DNA of 32,851 nt. It comes from Lachnospiraceae bacterium (GTDB lineage Bacteria > Bacillota > Clostridia > Lachnospirales > Lachnospiraceae). Within the stretch, counting starts at the first letter, position 1, and each line of letters opens with the position of its first letter. The notes beneath the pieces are model-generated. The model saw only the letters and a program-made list of their open reading frames with translations. It did not search any database and was not told where the DNA came from. Below are positions 24,568 to 32,369 of this stretch, piece by piece. The position numbers and the translations under genes are program-made. The stretch lies in the NCBI GenBank assembly GCA_016297945.1, contig JAEDFR010000021.1:1-32851 (forward strand), written 5' to 3'.

Positions 24568-25761
24568 TTACTCTATCACGGTTATGACATCGTCCAATAC
24601 ATAACAAAATGTCGGCGAAGACGATGTCTTATTTTCTTCAAACACAGTCGTTTTTAAATCAACCCGGTCATTTTCATCATATGGATTCACACCGGTAAAC
24701 GGACCGGCAAAAACCTTTTTCTTTCCTGTCACAAGTCTATGTATCGTCTTCTCTACAGTTTCCTCTGTATCCGCAGGCACAATCGCCTGGTTGATATCCA
24801 GAATCCGCACCCAGCCCTCTTCAAGACCTGCCATAGCATCCTGCCCATATACCTTGCCATCAATGCAGTCTTCAATCTTTTTATCACGCAACAATGCACC
24901 TATGGACTGTTCAAAATAATAGGAATAATCTACCGAACAGCTCACAAGGGAACGGGTCGGTGCGACATTTGTCATACTTTGATTGTATCCGACATGATAA
25001 ACCGGAAGATTTTGATCGGCACTCTCACAGGCCGTTGCCGGGCCGATGGTATCCGAGTGCTGCGAGATGATGACACAACCCTCATCTATCAACTCCTGTG
25101 CCACCTGCTTTTCGAGAGAATAACTGGACCAGGTATTCGTATATTTCACCAGCATGGTTGCCTCCGCAACGACAGACTGTACACCGAGATAAAAGGATGT
25201 ATAGCCGGAGATTACCTCCGCATAAGGAAAGGCTGCCACATAACCAATCTTGGCCTGCTCGGCACTCATAATCCCCTCATCAATCATCTCTTTGAGCTTC
25301 AAACCGGCAATCACACCACAGACATAGCGACCCTCATAGATGGTTCCCATACAATTATGGTAATTGGATAGTACCGGCTCCTGATTCGCATTGTCTCCGG
25401 TCGGCACGCAAAACTGAATCTCCGGATGCTGCTTTGCCATCTCTTTCACAGCCGGCCCATATCCATAGCTTGGTGCAATGATATAATCACATTTTTCATC
25501 CACCAGCTGCTGAAGCGGTTCTTCTACCTGATCCTCCGTGACATTGTACATGGTCACACACTCAATCTGGTCTCCATAAACCTCCATCACATGGTCTCTG
25601 GCTTGAATAAAGTTATCAGTATAAGGAGTCATCTCATCTCCTACCAGGATGAATCCTACCTTCAGATGCTTTTCCGGTTTTTTTGTCATTTCATGAAACC
25701 CAAAAGACAACAGAATCAAAGCAAGCGATGTTGCCATACATAACGCATAAACTCTTTTCAT
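24568..25761 (-). CDS. BMP/PnrA-family substrate-binding protein
   Basis: 397 residues from the ATG at 25759-25761, with AAGGAGGA eight bases upstream inside the end of the preceding gene; the frame extends nine codons further without a site. A hydrophobic N-terminal segment (residues 5-22) is followed by a periplasmic-binding fold of the basic-membrane-protein family (PF02608): KVGFILVGDEMTPYTDN, DYIIAPSYGYGPAVKEMAKQHPEIQF, EGRYVCGVIAGLK, IGYVAAFPYAEVISGYTSFYLGVQSV, and HSDTIGPATACE. Characterised members bind nucleosides for ABC uptake. No lipobox cysteine follows the hydrophobic segment, so it is probably membrane-anchored or secreted rather than a lipoprotein. No ABC transporter gene is adjacent; the only partner is the receptor gene ending one base upstream. 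It may present ligand to that receptor. Confidence 0.85.
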   Translation of the reverse strand: MKRVYALCMATSLALILLSFGFHEMTKKPEKHLKVGFILVGDEMTPYTDNFIQARDHVMEVYGDQIECVTMYNVTEDQVEEPLQQLVDEKCDYIIAPSYGYGPAVKEMAKQHPEIQFCVPTGDNANQEPVLSNYHNCMGTIYEGRYVCGVIAGLKLKEMIDEGIMSAEQAKIGYVAAFPYAEVISGYTSFYLGVQSVVAEATMLVKYTNTWSSYSLEKQVAQELIDEGCVIISQHSDTIGPATACESADQNLPVYHVGYNQSMTNVAPTRSLVSCSVDYSYYFEQSIGALLRDKKIEDCIDGKVYGQDAMAGLEEGWVRILDINQAIVPADTEETVEKTIHRLVTGKKKVFAGPFTGVNPYDENDRVDLKTTVFEENKTSSSPTFCYVLDDVITVIE

Positions 25762-25762
25762 G

Positions 25763-28700
25763 CTATCTGTCCTCCTTTGGCTCTGCATACAGACGCTTTA
25801 CGTCGATTTCACCCTCGTCGATCAAGGCAAGCAGGATATCCACCAGCTTTGGATCAAACTGTGTTCCACTGCAGCGCTTGAGTTCTGCGATGACAAAATC
25901 CAGATCCAGTTGTTTTCGATAGACTCTGTTTGCCGTCATGGCATCAAACGCATCCGCAATTCCGATGATTCTTGCATCCAGAGGAATCTGTTCGCCTTTT
26001 AAACCATGACAATATCCACTTCCGTCATATTTCTCATGATGATACAAAGCTCCGACATTCACATTGTCAATCATGGTGAAGTCTTTGAGAATCTCGCCTC
26101 CCCTGATTACATGCGTTTTCATGATTTCATATTCTTCATCCGTAAGCTTTCCCGGCTTGTTCAAAATGGCATCCGGGATGCCGATTTTACCAATGTCGTG
26201 CAAAAGTGCCATCTGCCGGAGGTGCTCACATTTTTCTTCCGAATAACCCAGCCGTTTTGCAATTGCAAGAGAATATTGCGATACACGGAAGGAATGTTCA
26301 CTGGTATTCGAATCCTTCGCATCTACCGTCCGGGCAATGGAAAGGATCGTTTCATTACCCATCTTAATCTGCTTCTTTGCATATTCAAGTTCCAGCTTCT
26401 GCTTAATCAATGTCTTCTGTGTCTGTGTACGTGTGATAAACCATGTAATCCATACCAAAACTAAAGCTGCAATCATCCAAACATAGAGCTCGAACCACCA
26501 GTTTTGATACATCTCATTTTCCTTTTTGATACTGTAGCTTGCTGACTCCACTACATTTCCCTCCATCCCATCGAGCACGGAAATTCGGAAGGTGTATTTA
26601 CCCGGCTTGAGCTTGGCATAGGATACACTGTCCAGTTCACTTAAAAGACATACCTTTTCCTTCTTATCATATCCAATCATATATACACTGATATATGGGT
26701 CATTCATCGAATAATTCAACACTTCCGGTTCAAATACAAGCTGCTCATTTTCTGCGGAAAGCGTCAATGTATCTACACGGTTAATGGCACATTTTACACC
26801 ATCCACAATGGCATAATCGAGTACCATACGATAAGACTTTGCTGACATGTCATACTGCTTCATATTCACTTTTACAACACCACTGTCACAGCAAAGATAC
26901 AGATAATTGTCTTCTTCACACATCCAGGAATTCGCAACCAGAGAGTCACGGAATCCGCGTTTGGAATTAATCAACGGATACTCGCGTTCCTGATTTGCAA
27001 TCAGATTTTCCGAGTCTGCGATATAAATTCCGGCACTGCTCAAAATCCAACAGGTTCCGTCATCGCTACACACCATATCAAAATTGTTGCTGTACGGAAA
27101 ATTATCAAGACACTGAATCGTTCCATCCACCTGCATATAACACAGGCCATTACTGGTTACAATGAATACACCATCCGAAGCCGGATCATATTCCATACGG
27201 AGAATCACACCGGATGACAATCCGTCCTTTCTGGTGATATTTTTTACGCTTCCATCCTTCTTGATCTGACTGATGCCACCGCCATCGGAACCGATATAAT
27301 ACATTCCTTTGTATTCCAGACAACAGAGTGATTTTTCATTGAGCAATCCATTTTCTGCGTTATACACATCCTTCACCTTGCCGTCCTTCATCACAGCAAC
27401 ACCGTAATCGCCCGCAACCAAAATACTTCCATCCTCCGCTTCGAGAATGTTGCGAAAACGCATTCCCGGCAGACCATCATTCTCCGTAAATTGTTCTATT
27501 TCGAAGGTGTTATCTTGCTTTTCGTATATTTTGTAAATGCCCATTCCTGAGGTTGCAATCCAAAGCGCATTCTCCCGGTCTTTTTTCAGACATCGGACAC
27601 GTACACCTTGCAACTGCTTCGTGATATCATTTTCTACCTTACGAGTATTGTTCTCATTTATAATGACTATGCCGTCATCTGTTCCACAAAGCAGCCAGTC
27701 GTTCCATTTTTGTGTTGTATTGACAACCTCGTTTTCTCCGATTTCCGGAAAAAACTCCCGAAATGGTGATTTGCACATTTCCAGCAAGCCCAATCTCGAG
27801 GAACTAAACCAAAGATTCCCCTGATAATCAACCAACATATTATCAATGGAACTTGTAAAGTTATTGGTATTGAGTTTCTTATAGGAAAGGTCCTCCCGCA
27901 AAACTGCTATTCCGGTATCAGAGCAGACAAAAATCTCATGAATTTCTGTTTCATAGAAGGAATTGATATACTCGATTCCGTTTAGGTGTATCGTTTTCTC
28001 ATACTTTGGACGATTTCCACTCATGTCATATACCAGCACATCATTGTCGCTTGTCCCAAGGAACATGCGCTTGTCACTGGAAAAGAATACCGTATTAAAC
28101 TGCTGTTCCTGCTTGACAGAAATCGGAGCATCCACAATCTCCCCGTTGTTCAGCCAATACATCTGTCCCCTATCGGTATTGACCACCACATTTCCATCTT
28201 CATCCGCAGCCATATAAATCACATTTTTAATCTGCTCCAGAGACTTCGTCACCCTGACACCACCACTAAGGGATACAATCGACAAGCCCTCGGTTGTACC
28301 GATATAGTAGTTTCCATCTGTATCGCAGACGATGCTTTTTACAGAATTTGATGTTAATCCGCTCGTCTCATCGATGACATTCATCACTTTCTCATTTATC
28401 AGAATCGTGACACCGCCATCGTTGGTACCGACCCATAACCTTCCTTCCTCGTCCACATACAGGCAATTCACGTTTTTTACGGAATTGATATCCTGAAAGA
28501 GCCTGAATCTGCTTCCATCGTATTTGTACAATCCGGCATAAGTACCAATCCAAAGCTTTCCATCCTTTGTCTGGGCAATGTCATTGGCCTCACCGGACAA
28601 AAGGCCTTCCTCTTTGGAATAAACCGTCTGGATATACGCATCATAGTCCGTCGATGAATCATCCTTTGCCGCTGCCGTTTGCGGCTGTGCTGCAATACCC

Positions 28701-29299
28701 GCAAGCACCGCGCACACCAACCATACACCGATGGCCTTTGATTTCTTTGCTGTTTTGTGCTTTCGACGACGATGCCAACGGAGCAGCAGATAGACTATCT
28801 CTACACACAACAGCTTGTCCAAAAATTCCAGACAAAATTGACCAATCACATAGGAAAGATAACGTGGCAATCCACTGTCCATGCACATCAGCATGACCTG
28901 ATTGCCCCAGACATTGCCACACTGGCCGTCATAAAGCAGCGTATTAATCGCAACTGCAATCGCCGTTGAAACCAAAGCTAGACACATACCAAATGTCATC
29001 GTTGCAAACTGTGTCTCAAACACCTTCTTTTTTGCATAATATCCGACGAGAACACCAATCAATGCTCCGACTATACAGTAAACCGATTGCTGTTCCACAA
29101 AAATTCCATAGATAATATTGTTTGTGAATCCCACAATACCGCCACACACCGGTCCCGCGATATACGCAATCAGAAATGTACCGATGGAATCACACCAAAT
29201 CGGAAGTGTGAAATGGGTTGCGAACACTCTGCCTGCTAGGTCGATTGCCAAGGCCAACACGGTATAAAAAATGATCCAATATGTTTTTTTATTTTTCAT
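25763..29299 (-). CDS. Composite receptor: ECF-S-like membrane module, double beta-propeller, Y_Y_Y domain, HD-GYP phosphodiesterase
   Basis: 1178 residues from the ATG at 29297-29299, which has CAGGAG 9 bp upstream (the frame runs 13 codons further). Order: five or six membrane helices (residues about 7-175) with LPIWCDSIGTFLIAYIAGP and VGFTNNIIYGIF, resembling ECF transporter S components; a basic stretch and a second signal-like helix (about 188-205) ending QTAAAKDD; fourteen propeller blades (about 220-830) of the DGKLWIGTYAGLYKY type; a Y_Y_Y domain; a membrane helix (about 934-957); a coiled linker; and a cytosolic HD-GYP domain (about 985-1160) with LLHDIGKIGIP (H1034, D1035) and HHEKYDGSGYCHGL, where GYP reads GYC. 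HD-GYP enzymes degrade cyclic di-GMP. I infer a sensor coupling an extracellular or membrane ligand to second-messenger breakdown. Domain calls are by recognition; the ECF-S-like call is the least sure. Confidence 0.85.
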   Translation of the reverse strand: MKNKKTYWIIFYTVLALAIDLAGRVFATHFTLPIWCDSIGTFLIAYIAGPVCGGIVGFTNNIIYGIFVEQQSVYCIVGALIGVLVGYYAKKKVFETQFATMTFGMCLALVSTAIAVAINTLLYDGQCGNVWGNQVMLMCMDSGLPRYLSYVIGQFCLEFLDKLLCVEIVYLLLRWHRRRKHKTAKKSKAIGVWLVCAVLAGIAAQPQTAAAKDDSSTDYDAYIQTVYSKEEGLLSGEANDIAQTKDGKLWIGTYAGLYKYDGSRFRLFQDINSVKNVNCLYVDEEGRLWVGTNDGGVTILINEKVMNVIDETSGLTSNSVKSIVCDTDGNYYIGTTEGLSIVSLSGGVRVTKSLEQIKNVIYMAADEDGNVVVNTDRGQMYWLNNGEIVDAPISVKQEQQFNTVFFSSDKRMFLGTSDNDVLVYDMSGNRPKYEKTIHLNGIEYINSFYETEIHEIFVCSDTGIAVLREDLSYKKLNTNNFTSSIDNMLVDYQGNLWFSSSRLGLLEMCKSPFREFFPEIGENEVVNTTQKWNDWLLCGTDDGIVIINENNTRKVENDITKQLQGVRVRCLKKDRENALWIATSGMGIYKIYEKQDNTFEIEQFTENDGLPGMRFRNILEAEDGSILVAGDYGVAVMKDGKVKDVYNAENGLLNEKSLCCLEYKGMYYIGSDGGGISQIKKDGSVKNITRKDGLSSGVILRMEYDPASDGVFIVTSNGLCYMQVDGTIQCLDNFPYSNNFDMVCSDDGTCWILSSAGIYIADSENLIANQEREYPLINSKRGFRDSLVANSWMCEEDNYLYLCCDSGVVKVNMKQYDMSAKSYRMVLDYAIVDGVKCAINRVDTLTLSAENEQLVFEPEVLNYSMNDPYISVYMIGYDKKEKVCLLSELDSVSYAKLKPGKYTFRISVLDGMEGNVVESASYSIKKENEMYQNWWFELYVWMIAALVLVWITWFITRTQTQKTLIKQKLELEYAKKQIKMGNETILSIARTVDAKDSNTSEHSFRVSQYSLAIAKRLGYSEEKCEHLRQMALLHDIGKIGIPDAILNKPGKLTDEEYEIMKTHVIRGGEILKDFTMIDNVNVGALYHHEKYDGSGYCHGLKGEQIPLDARIIGIADAFDAMTANRVYRKQLDLDFVIAELKRCSGTQFDPKLVDILLALIDEGEIDVKRLYAEPKEDR

Positions 29300-29363
29300 A
29301 CGTACTTTCTCCTGTATTTTCCTCTGTCCGTACCTCATATCATATCAAACCATAGATATTTAT

Positions 29364-29392
29364 ATTGTAGCCTTCTATTGCATAACTGTCAA
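29364..29392 (-). promoter_or_regulatory. Promoter of the receptor-BMP operon
   Basis: Minus-strand perfect TTGACA (29387-29392) and TACAAT (29364-29369, 5/6) with an exact 17-bp spacer; predicted start about 58 bases before the ATG at 29299. A hairpin-rich element begins 5 bp upstream of the -35. Confidence 0.8.
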
Positions 29393-29396
29393 TCAG

Positions 29397-29467
29397 AACC
29401 ACGGCTTAGCCGGTGGTTTGTTCAAGCCCTATAAGGGCTTATTACCGGCTCTGGAGTCTAAAGACTC
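29397..29467. mobile_element. Cluster of three hairpins, possible IS200/IS605-type end or small palindromic element
   Basis: Three hairpins lie in 71 bp. The first, 29397-29418, pairs AACCACGGC with GCCGGTGGTT around TTA with one bulge. The second, 29424-29440, is AAGCCCT-ATA-AGGGCTT, perfect. The third, 29454-29467, is GAGTCT-AA-AGACTC, perfect. None is followed by a T run fit for termination in either direction except weakly. Subterminal hairpins with a short loop are typical of IS200/IS605 ends, and G/C-rich palindromes like the first one recur at such ends, but no transposase is present. The remaining stretch to 29540 has an alternative-pairing hairpin (TACTC at 29524-29528 with GAGTA at 29533-29537). 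Low to moderate confidence. Confidence 0.4.
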
Positions 29468-29544
29468 ATTGAAAAGGTTCGCCAGCCGCAACATCATTTA
29501 ATTTTACTCCTTTTGGGAATAACTACTCGACTGAGTAAAAAGAA

Positions 29545-29568
29545 ACGAGAGACTTTTCAGCCTCTCGT
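29545..29568 (-). terminator. Terminator of the ABC exporter transcript
   Basis: Minus-strand stem ACGAGAG with CTCTCGT around a 10-base interior (extending by one further pair), followed by TTCTTTTT, 27 bp after the permease stop codon. Confidence 0.85.
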
Positions 29569-29594
29569 AAGAAACTTCATCATTCGGTCAAATA

Positions 29595-30386
29595 TCAGCT
29601 TGCCAAATCTCGTTTTGCATAAATCATTCCGGCAACTGCAGCCATAACAACAGCAACTGCTACTCCAAAAATCAAAGCAGCACACTCGATTTCAGCTCCC
29701 GAAAAAATGGTGGTTGCATTCGCATAAGAAAGTGGCGACAAAAATATAGCATCTTTTAAATCCGGTATCAGCCTTACCATCAAATCAAATACATAAAGTA
29801 CCAATGCTACAGCAATTCCAATTCCCAAGCGGTTCTTTTTATTCACTGCCGAAATCACAAAACAAATTGCAGCTACTTCAACATCCATCAAAAGCTGTAA
29901 TCCCATAAAAGTCAAAAATTCTATTCCAAATCCGCTTTCTCCCAAAACCAGGAATGCCAATTCATAACACAGTCCGCAAATCACATTAAAACAAATCAAG
30001 CTAAATAAGACTGCAGCATATTTCATTGCTATAATTTTTACTCTGGCAAGAGGAAGTGTAAAAGTAAGCTCTGCGGTATGTCCGTCTTCTTCCTTTGATA
30101 AAACAATTGTTGCAATGGAAGCGGCAAACATACAGCTTCCAAGTGTATGTATGGTTCCGATTTCTGTGGCAAAATATCCTTTCATCGTAGCAATACTCAA
30201 AGTACTCATTCCAAATGCATCCGCAAATGCTCCCATGGAAGCAAAACTTTCTGCCATATCAGCCATACTTGATTCCATACTTTTGTATAATAGCAAACAC
30301 ATAAGTCCCATTCCGCCGACAGATAAAGCCCATATCAACAAAGTCTTAACACTCAATTTCCATTCATGTCTAAAAAATGTCAGCAT
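29595..30386 (-). CDS. ABC-2-type exporter permease
   Basis: 263 residues from the ATG at 30384-30386, preceded by GGAGG at 9 bp; a longer frame upstream overlaps the ATPase gene and lacks a site. Six hydrophobic segments: WKLSVKTLLIWALSVGGMGL first, then a loop rich in Met/Ala/Ser, then KEEDGHTAELTFTLPLARVKIIAMKY, a coupling-type cytoplasmic stretch common in ABC-2 permeases, and four further helices. The ATPase gene ends 1 bp before its start, so the two are translated together. What it exports is unknown; the LytTR regulator upstream suggests a stress- or peptide-responsive exporter. Confidence 0.85.
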   Translation of the reverse strand: MLTFFRHEWKLSVKTLLIWALSVGGMGLMCLLLYKSMESSMADMAESFASMGAFADAFGMSTLSIATMKGYFATEIGTIHTLGSCMFAASIATIVLSKEEDGHTAELTFTLPLARVKIIAMKYAAVLFSLICFNVICGLCYELAFLVLGESGFGIEFLTFMGLQLLMDVEVAAICFVISAVNKKNRLGIGIAVALVLYVFDLMVRLIPDLKDAIFLSPLSYANATTIFSGAEIECAALIFGVAVAVVMAAVAGMIYAKRDLAS

Positions 30387-30387
30387 T

Positions 30388-31221
30388 TTACTTTTCCTCC
30401 TTTTCATAATAATGTATAAACACCTCTTCAATCGAAGGCTCCTCAATCAGGATATCCTGAATGTCATGACCTTCCAATTCCTTATAAAGGTTATTTAAGT
30501 CATCCTTATAAATGAAGTCCAGTTTTTCTCCATCCCGGATCATCTTAATGCGCTTTGACTGACCGGCCAACAGATTTTCCACCGTATCCGTCACAATCAG
30601 TTTTCCCTCTTTCATAATGGCAACTCTGTCACAATGATTTCGAATTTCTGAAAGCACATGTGTAGACAACATACAGGTTGCACCATCTTTTACATACTCT
30701 TTAATCAAATCAAAAAACACATTTTGCATCAGCGGATCCAGACCACTGGTGGGTTCATCAAAAACAAACAACTTCGGTCTATGTTGCATGGCACAAACGA
30801 TGCCGACTTTTTTCCGGTTACCCAAAGATAACTCACTGATTTTTCTTTTCACATCAACCTGAAGCCTTTCGCACAACATATCGGCTTCATCGCCACAGTC
30901 TGTTTTTCTGACATCAGCACAGAATTTTAACGTATCTTTTATGGTCATTCCGGGATAGAACCATGCCTCACTTGGCATATACCCTACCTGCTGTAACATT
31001 TTTTCTTTTTCTTTTTTTACATCCAGACCCATAATCTCTATTTGACCGTTTTCGTAGGAAATCAATCCCAACATAGATCGAATCGTTGTCGATTTTCCGG
31101 CTCCGTTCGGTCCTAAGAAACCAAAGATTTCGCCCTTGTTCACAGAAAAAGAAACATCTTCCACACCTCTGTGTTTTCCGTAATTCTTTGTTAAATTGCT
31201 GATTTCAATTATTTTTTCCAT
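30388..31221 (-). CDS. ABC transporter ATP-binding protein
   Basis: 277 residues from the ATG at 31219-31221, with GGAGA 7 bp upstream; the frame extends 21 codons further with no site. All nucleotide-binding motifs are visible: Walker A GPNGAGKST, signature ELSLGNRKKVG (LSxGN, a common variant of LSGGQ in this subfamily), Walker B LFVFDEPTSGLD and switch STHVL. A C-terminal extension of about 70 residues ends in EEPSIEEVFIHYY, typical of ATPases paired with ABC-2 permeases. It powers the adjacent permease. The gene follows the LytTR/DUF3021 pair after a 200-bp gap carrying a weak promoter. Confidence 0.95.
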   Translation of the reverse strand: MEKIIEISNLTKNYGKHRGVEDVSFSVNKGEIFGFLGPNGAGKSTTIRSMLGLISYENGQIEIMGLDVKKEKEKMLQQVGYMPSEAWFYPGMTIKDTLKFCADVRKTDCGDEADMLCERLQVDVKRKISELSLGNRKKVGIVCAMQHRPKLFVFDEPTSGLDPLMQNVFFDLIKEYVKDGATCMLSTHVLSEIRNHCDRVAIMKEGKLIVTDTVENLLAGQSKRIKMIRDGEKLDFIYKDDLNNLYKELEGHDIQDILIEEPSIEEVFIHYYEKEEK

Positions 31222-31279
31222 TCGATTTCTCCATTTCTCTACTGATAAGCAGATGTACAAATTACCTCCGTCTGCTAAT

Positions 31280-31307
31280 AGCATAACAAAAAATACAGTT
31301 TAGACAA
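31280..31307 (-). promoter_or_regulatory. Weak promoter before the ABC exporter, overlapped by a LytTR-type half-site
   Basis: Minus-strand TTGTCT (31302-31307) and TATGCT (31280-31285), 16 bp apart, about 60 bp before the ATPase ATG. On the plus strand ACAGTTTAG (31295-31303) fits the nine-base LytTR direct-repeat consensus and overlaps the -35. No second copy stands at the usual 21-22-bp distance; TAAGTTGCA at 31341-31349 is a one-mismatch relative 46 bp away. The rest of 31222-31422 shows nothing clear. Confidence 0.35.
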
Positions 31308-31422
31308 TACCTTGGGCTTTTAGTGGCACTTTTTCATATGTAAGTTGCACAAACCATCTTTTTATTAATCCGATTGTTTTTTATTTTACTAATTAGTCCG
31401 AATTATTATTCCGATTAATCAC

Positions 31423-31929
31423 TTATTTATTTCCCGGGATGTCGCTTTGAATAATATCTTGACCGAAATCTCCATTTTTCTTCTCCGACCTTGTCTTAAA
31501 CAATTCCAAATCGGAATTTAAAATCTTATCATCAATCTTCCTTCTACACTTGTAAACAAGGAATACACAGAAATACAAAAAGATAACATAACCCACAAAT
31601 CCGATTGTGACATAGATGTTTTTATCAAACCAGCCGCAAACATAAGAAACCGCAACATAGAGTGCAGTACATACGATAATTCCCAGCCATTCCTTTTTTC
31701 CAAGATCATCTGCCTCGTCAAAATTCCAAAGCAAAAACACCTGAATATATCCCACGATATAAGCTAAAAAAATCATTTCCGCCATGTGCAGAATATCTGC
31801 CACGGTCAGTCCGACACATAATCGGTAGGTGCAATAAAAAAATAATAGTGCAAAAAAGTATAGACATGCCTTAAATTCTATTCCAATTTCTTTTGTTAAA
31901 TATCTTTCCCATAAGGATAGCTTTTTCAT
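31423..31929 (-). CDS. DUF3021-type membrane protein, LytTR partner
   Basis: 168 residues with four membrane helices (about 20-40, 47-67, 82-100 and 106-126), a basic N-terminus and a charged cytosolic tail of about 40 residues. Size, topology and the ATGA overlap with the preceding LytTR gene match the DUF3021 family, which in LytTR regulatory systems restrains the linked transcription factor from the membrane. Sequence recognition is moderate; context is strong. The signal that relieves inhibition is unknown. The next gene downstream is the ABC exporter. Confidence 0.78.
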   Translation of the reverse strand: MKKLSLWERYLTKEIGIEFKACLYFFALLFFYCTYRLCVGLTVADILHMAEMIFLAYIVGYIQVFLLWNFDEADDLGKKEWLGIIVCTALYVAVSYVCGWFDKNIYVTIGFVGYVIFLYFCVFLVYKCRRKIDDKILNSDLELFKTRSEKKNGDFGQDIIQSDIPGNK

Positions 31930-32369
31930 GATTTTTCTCCCTTCAACAGTTTTCTAAAATCCGAAGCGTAGGTACGCGAAATAATGATATGTTCTCCATT
32001 TGTCAAAGTTGCGTCTATACGGTTTGATGACATGCTTTTTAACCGTTCCACCTTATTCACGTTTAAAATCATCGACTTGCTACAGCGAAAGTAGTTTGAA
32101 GCCCCAAGCATTCGCTCCACGGAATACAAAGACATATCCAATTGGATTTCATTATCTACCGTATATGCAAAGGTTCTGTTATCCACTTTTTCCACGTACA
32201 AAATATCCTGCGGTGAAAAAATGACAGTTTCGCCATTCTTTTTTCCCATAAGCTTCTTTATGCGCTTTTCCATAAAGAAAAGTGCCTCCTCGACTTCTGC
32301 ATTCAATTCCTGATAGTTCAGAATCAATTCATCTTCCCCATCCGTTATTCGATTAATGGTATATCGCAC
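31926..32369 (-). CDS. LytTR-domain transcriptional regulator without a receiver
   Basis: 147 residues from the GTG at 32367-32369, nine bases after GGAGG. The short N-terminal part (about 1-40) is helical and charged; the rest is one LytTR DNA-binding domain: SPQDILYVEKVDNRTFAYT, MSLYSVERMLGASNYFRCSKSMILNVNKVERL and NGEHIIISRTYASDFRKLL. There is no receiver domain, so activity is not set by phosphorylation; the overlapping DUF3021 gene is the likely antagonist. Such pairs regulate themselves and a nearby ABC exporter. An out-of-frame ATG four bases upstream of the GTG shares the Shine-Dalgarno and opens a six-codon reading frame. Confidence 0.9.
   Translation of the reverse strand: MRYTINRITDGEDELILNYQELNAEVEEALFFMEKRIKKLMGKKNGETVIFSPQDILYVEKVDNRTFAYTVDNEIQLDMSLYSVERMLGASNYFRCSKSMILNVNKVERLKSMSSNRIDATLTNGEHIIISRTYASDFRKLLKGEKS

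Noticed and set aside
24739..25371. 210-codon plus-strand reading frame opposite the BMP-type gene
   Set aside because: It has no Shine-Dalgarno, an unnatural composition, and lies wholly antisense to a gene with clear family motifs; it is a shadow of codon bias.
26006..26464. 152-codon plus-strand frame opposite the HD-GYP domain
   Set aside because: Antisense to a conserved catalytic domain and without a ribosome-binding site.
29397..29467. tRNA or small structured RNA gene
   Set aside because: The hairpins are sequential, with no cloverleaf, CCA end or T-loop sequence; they fit a palindromic element or mobile-element end better.
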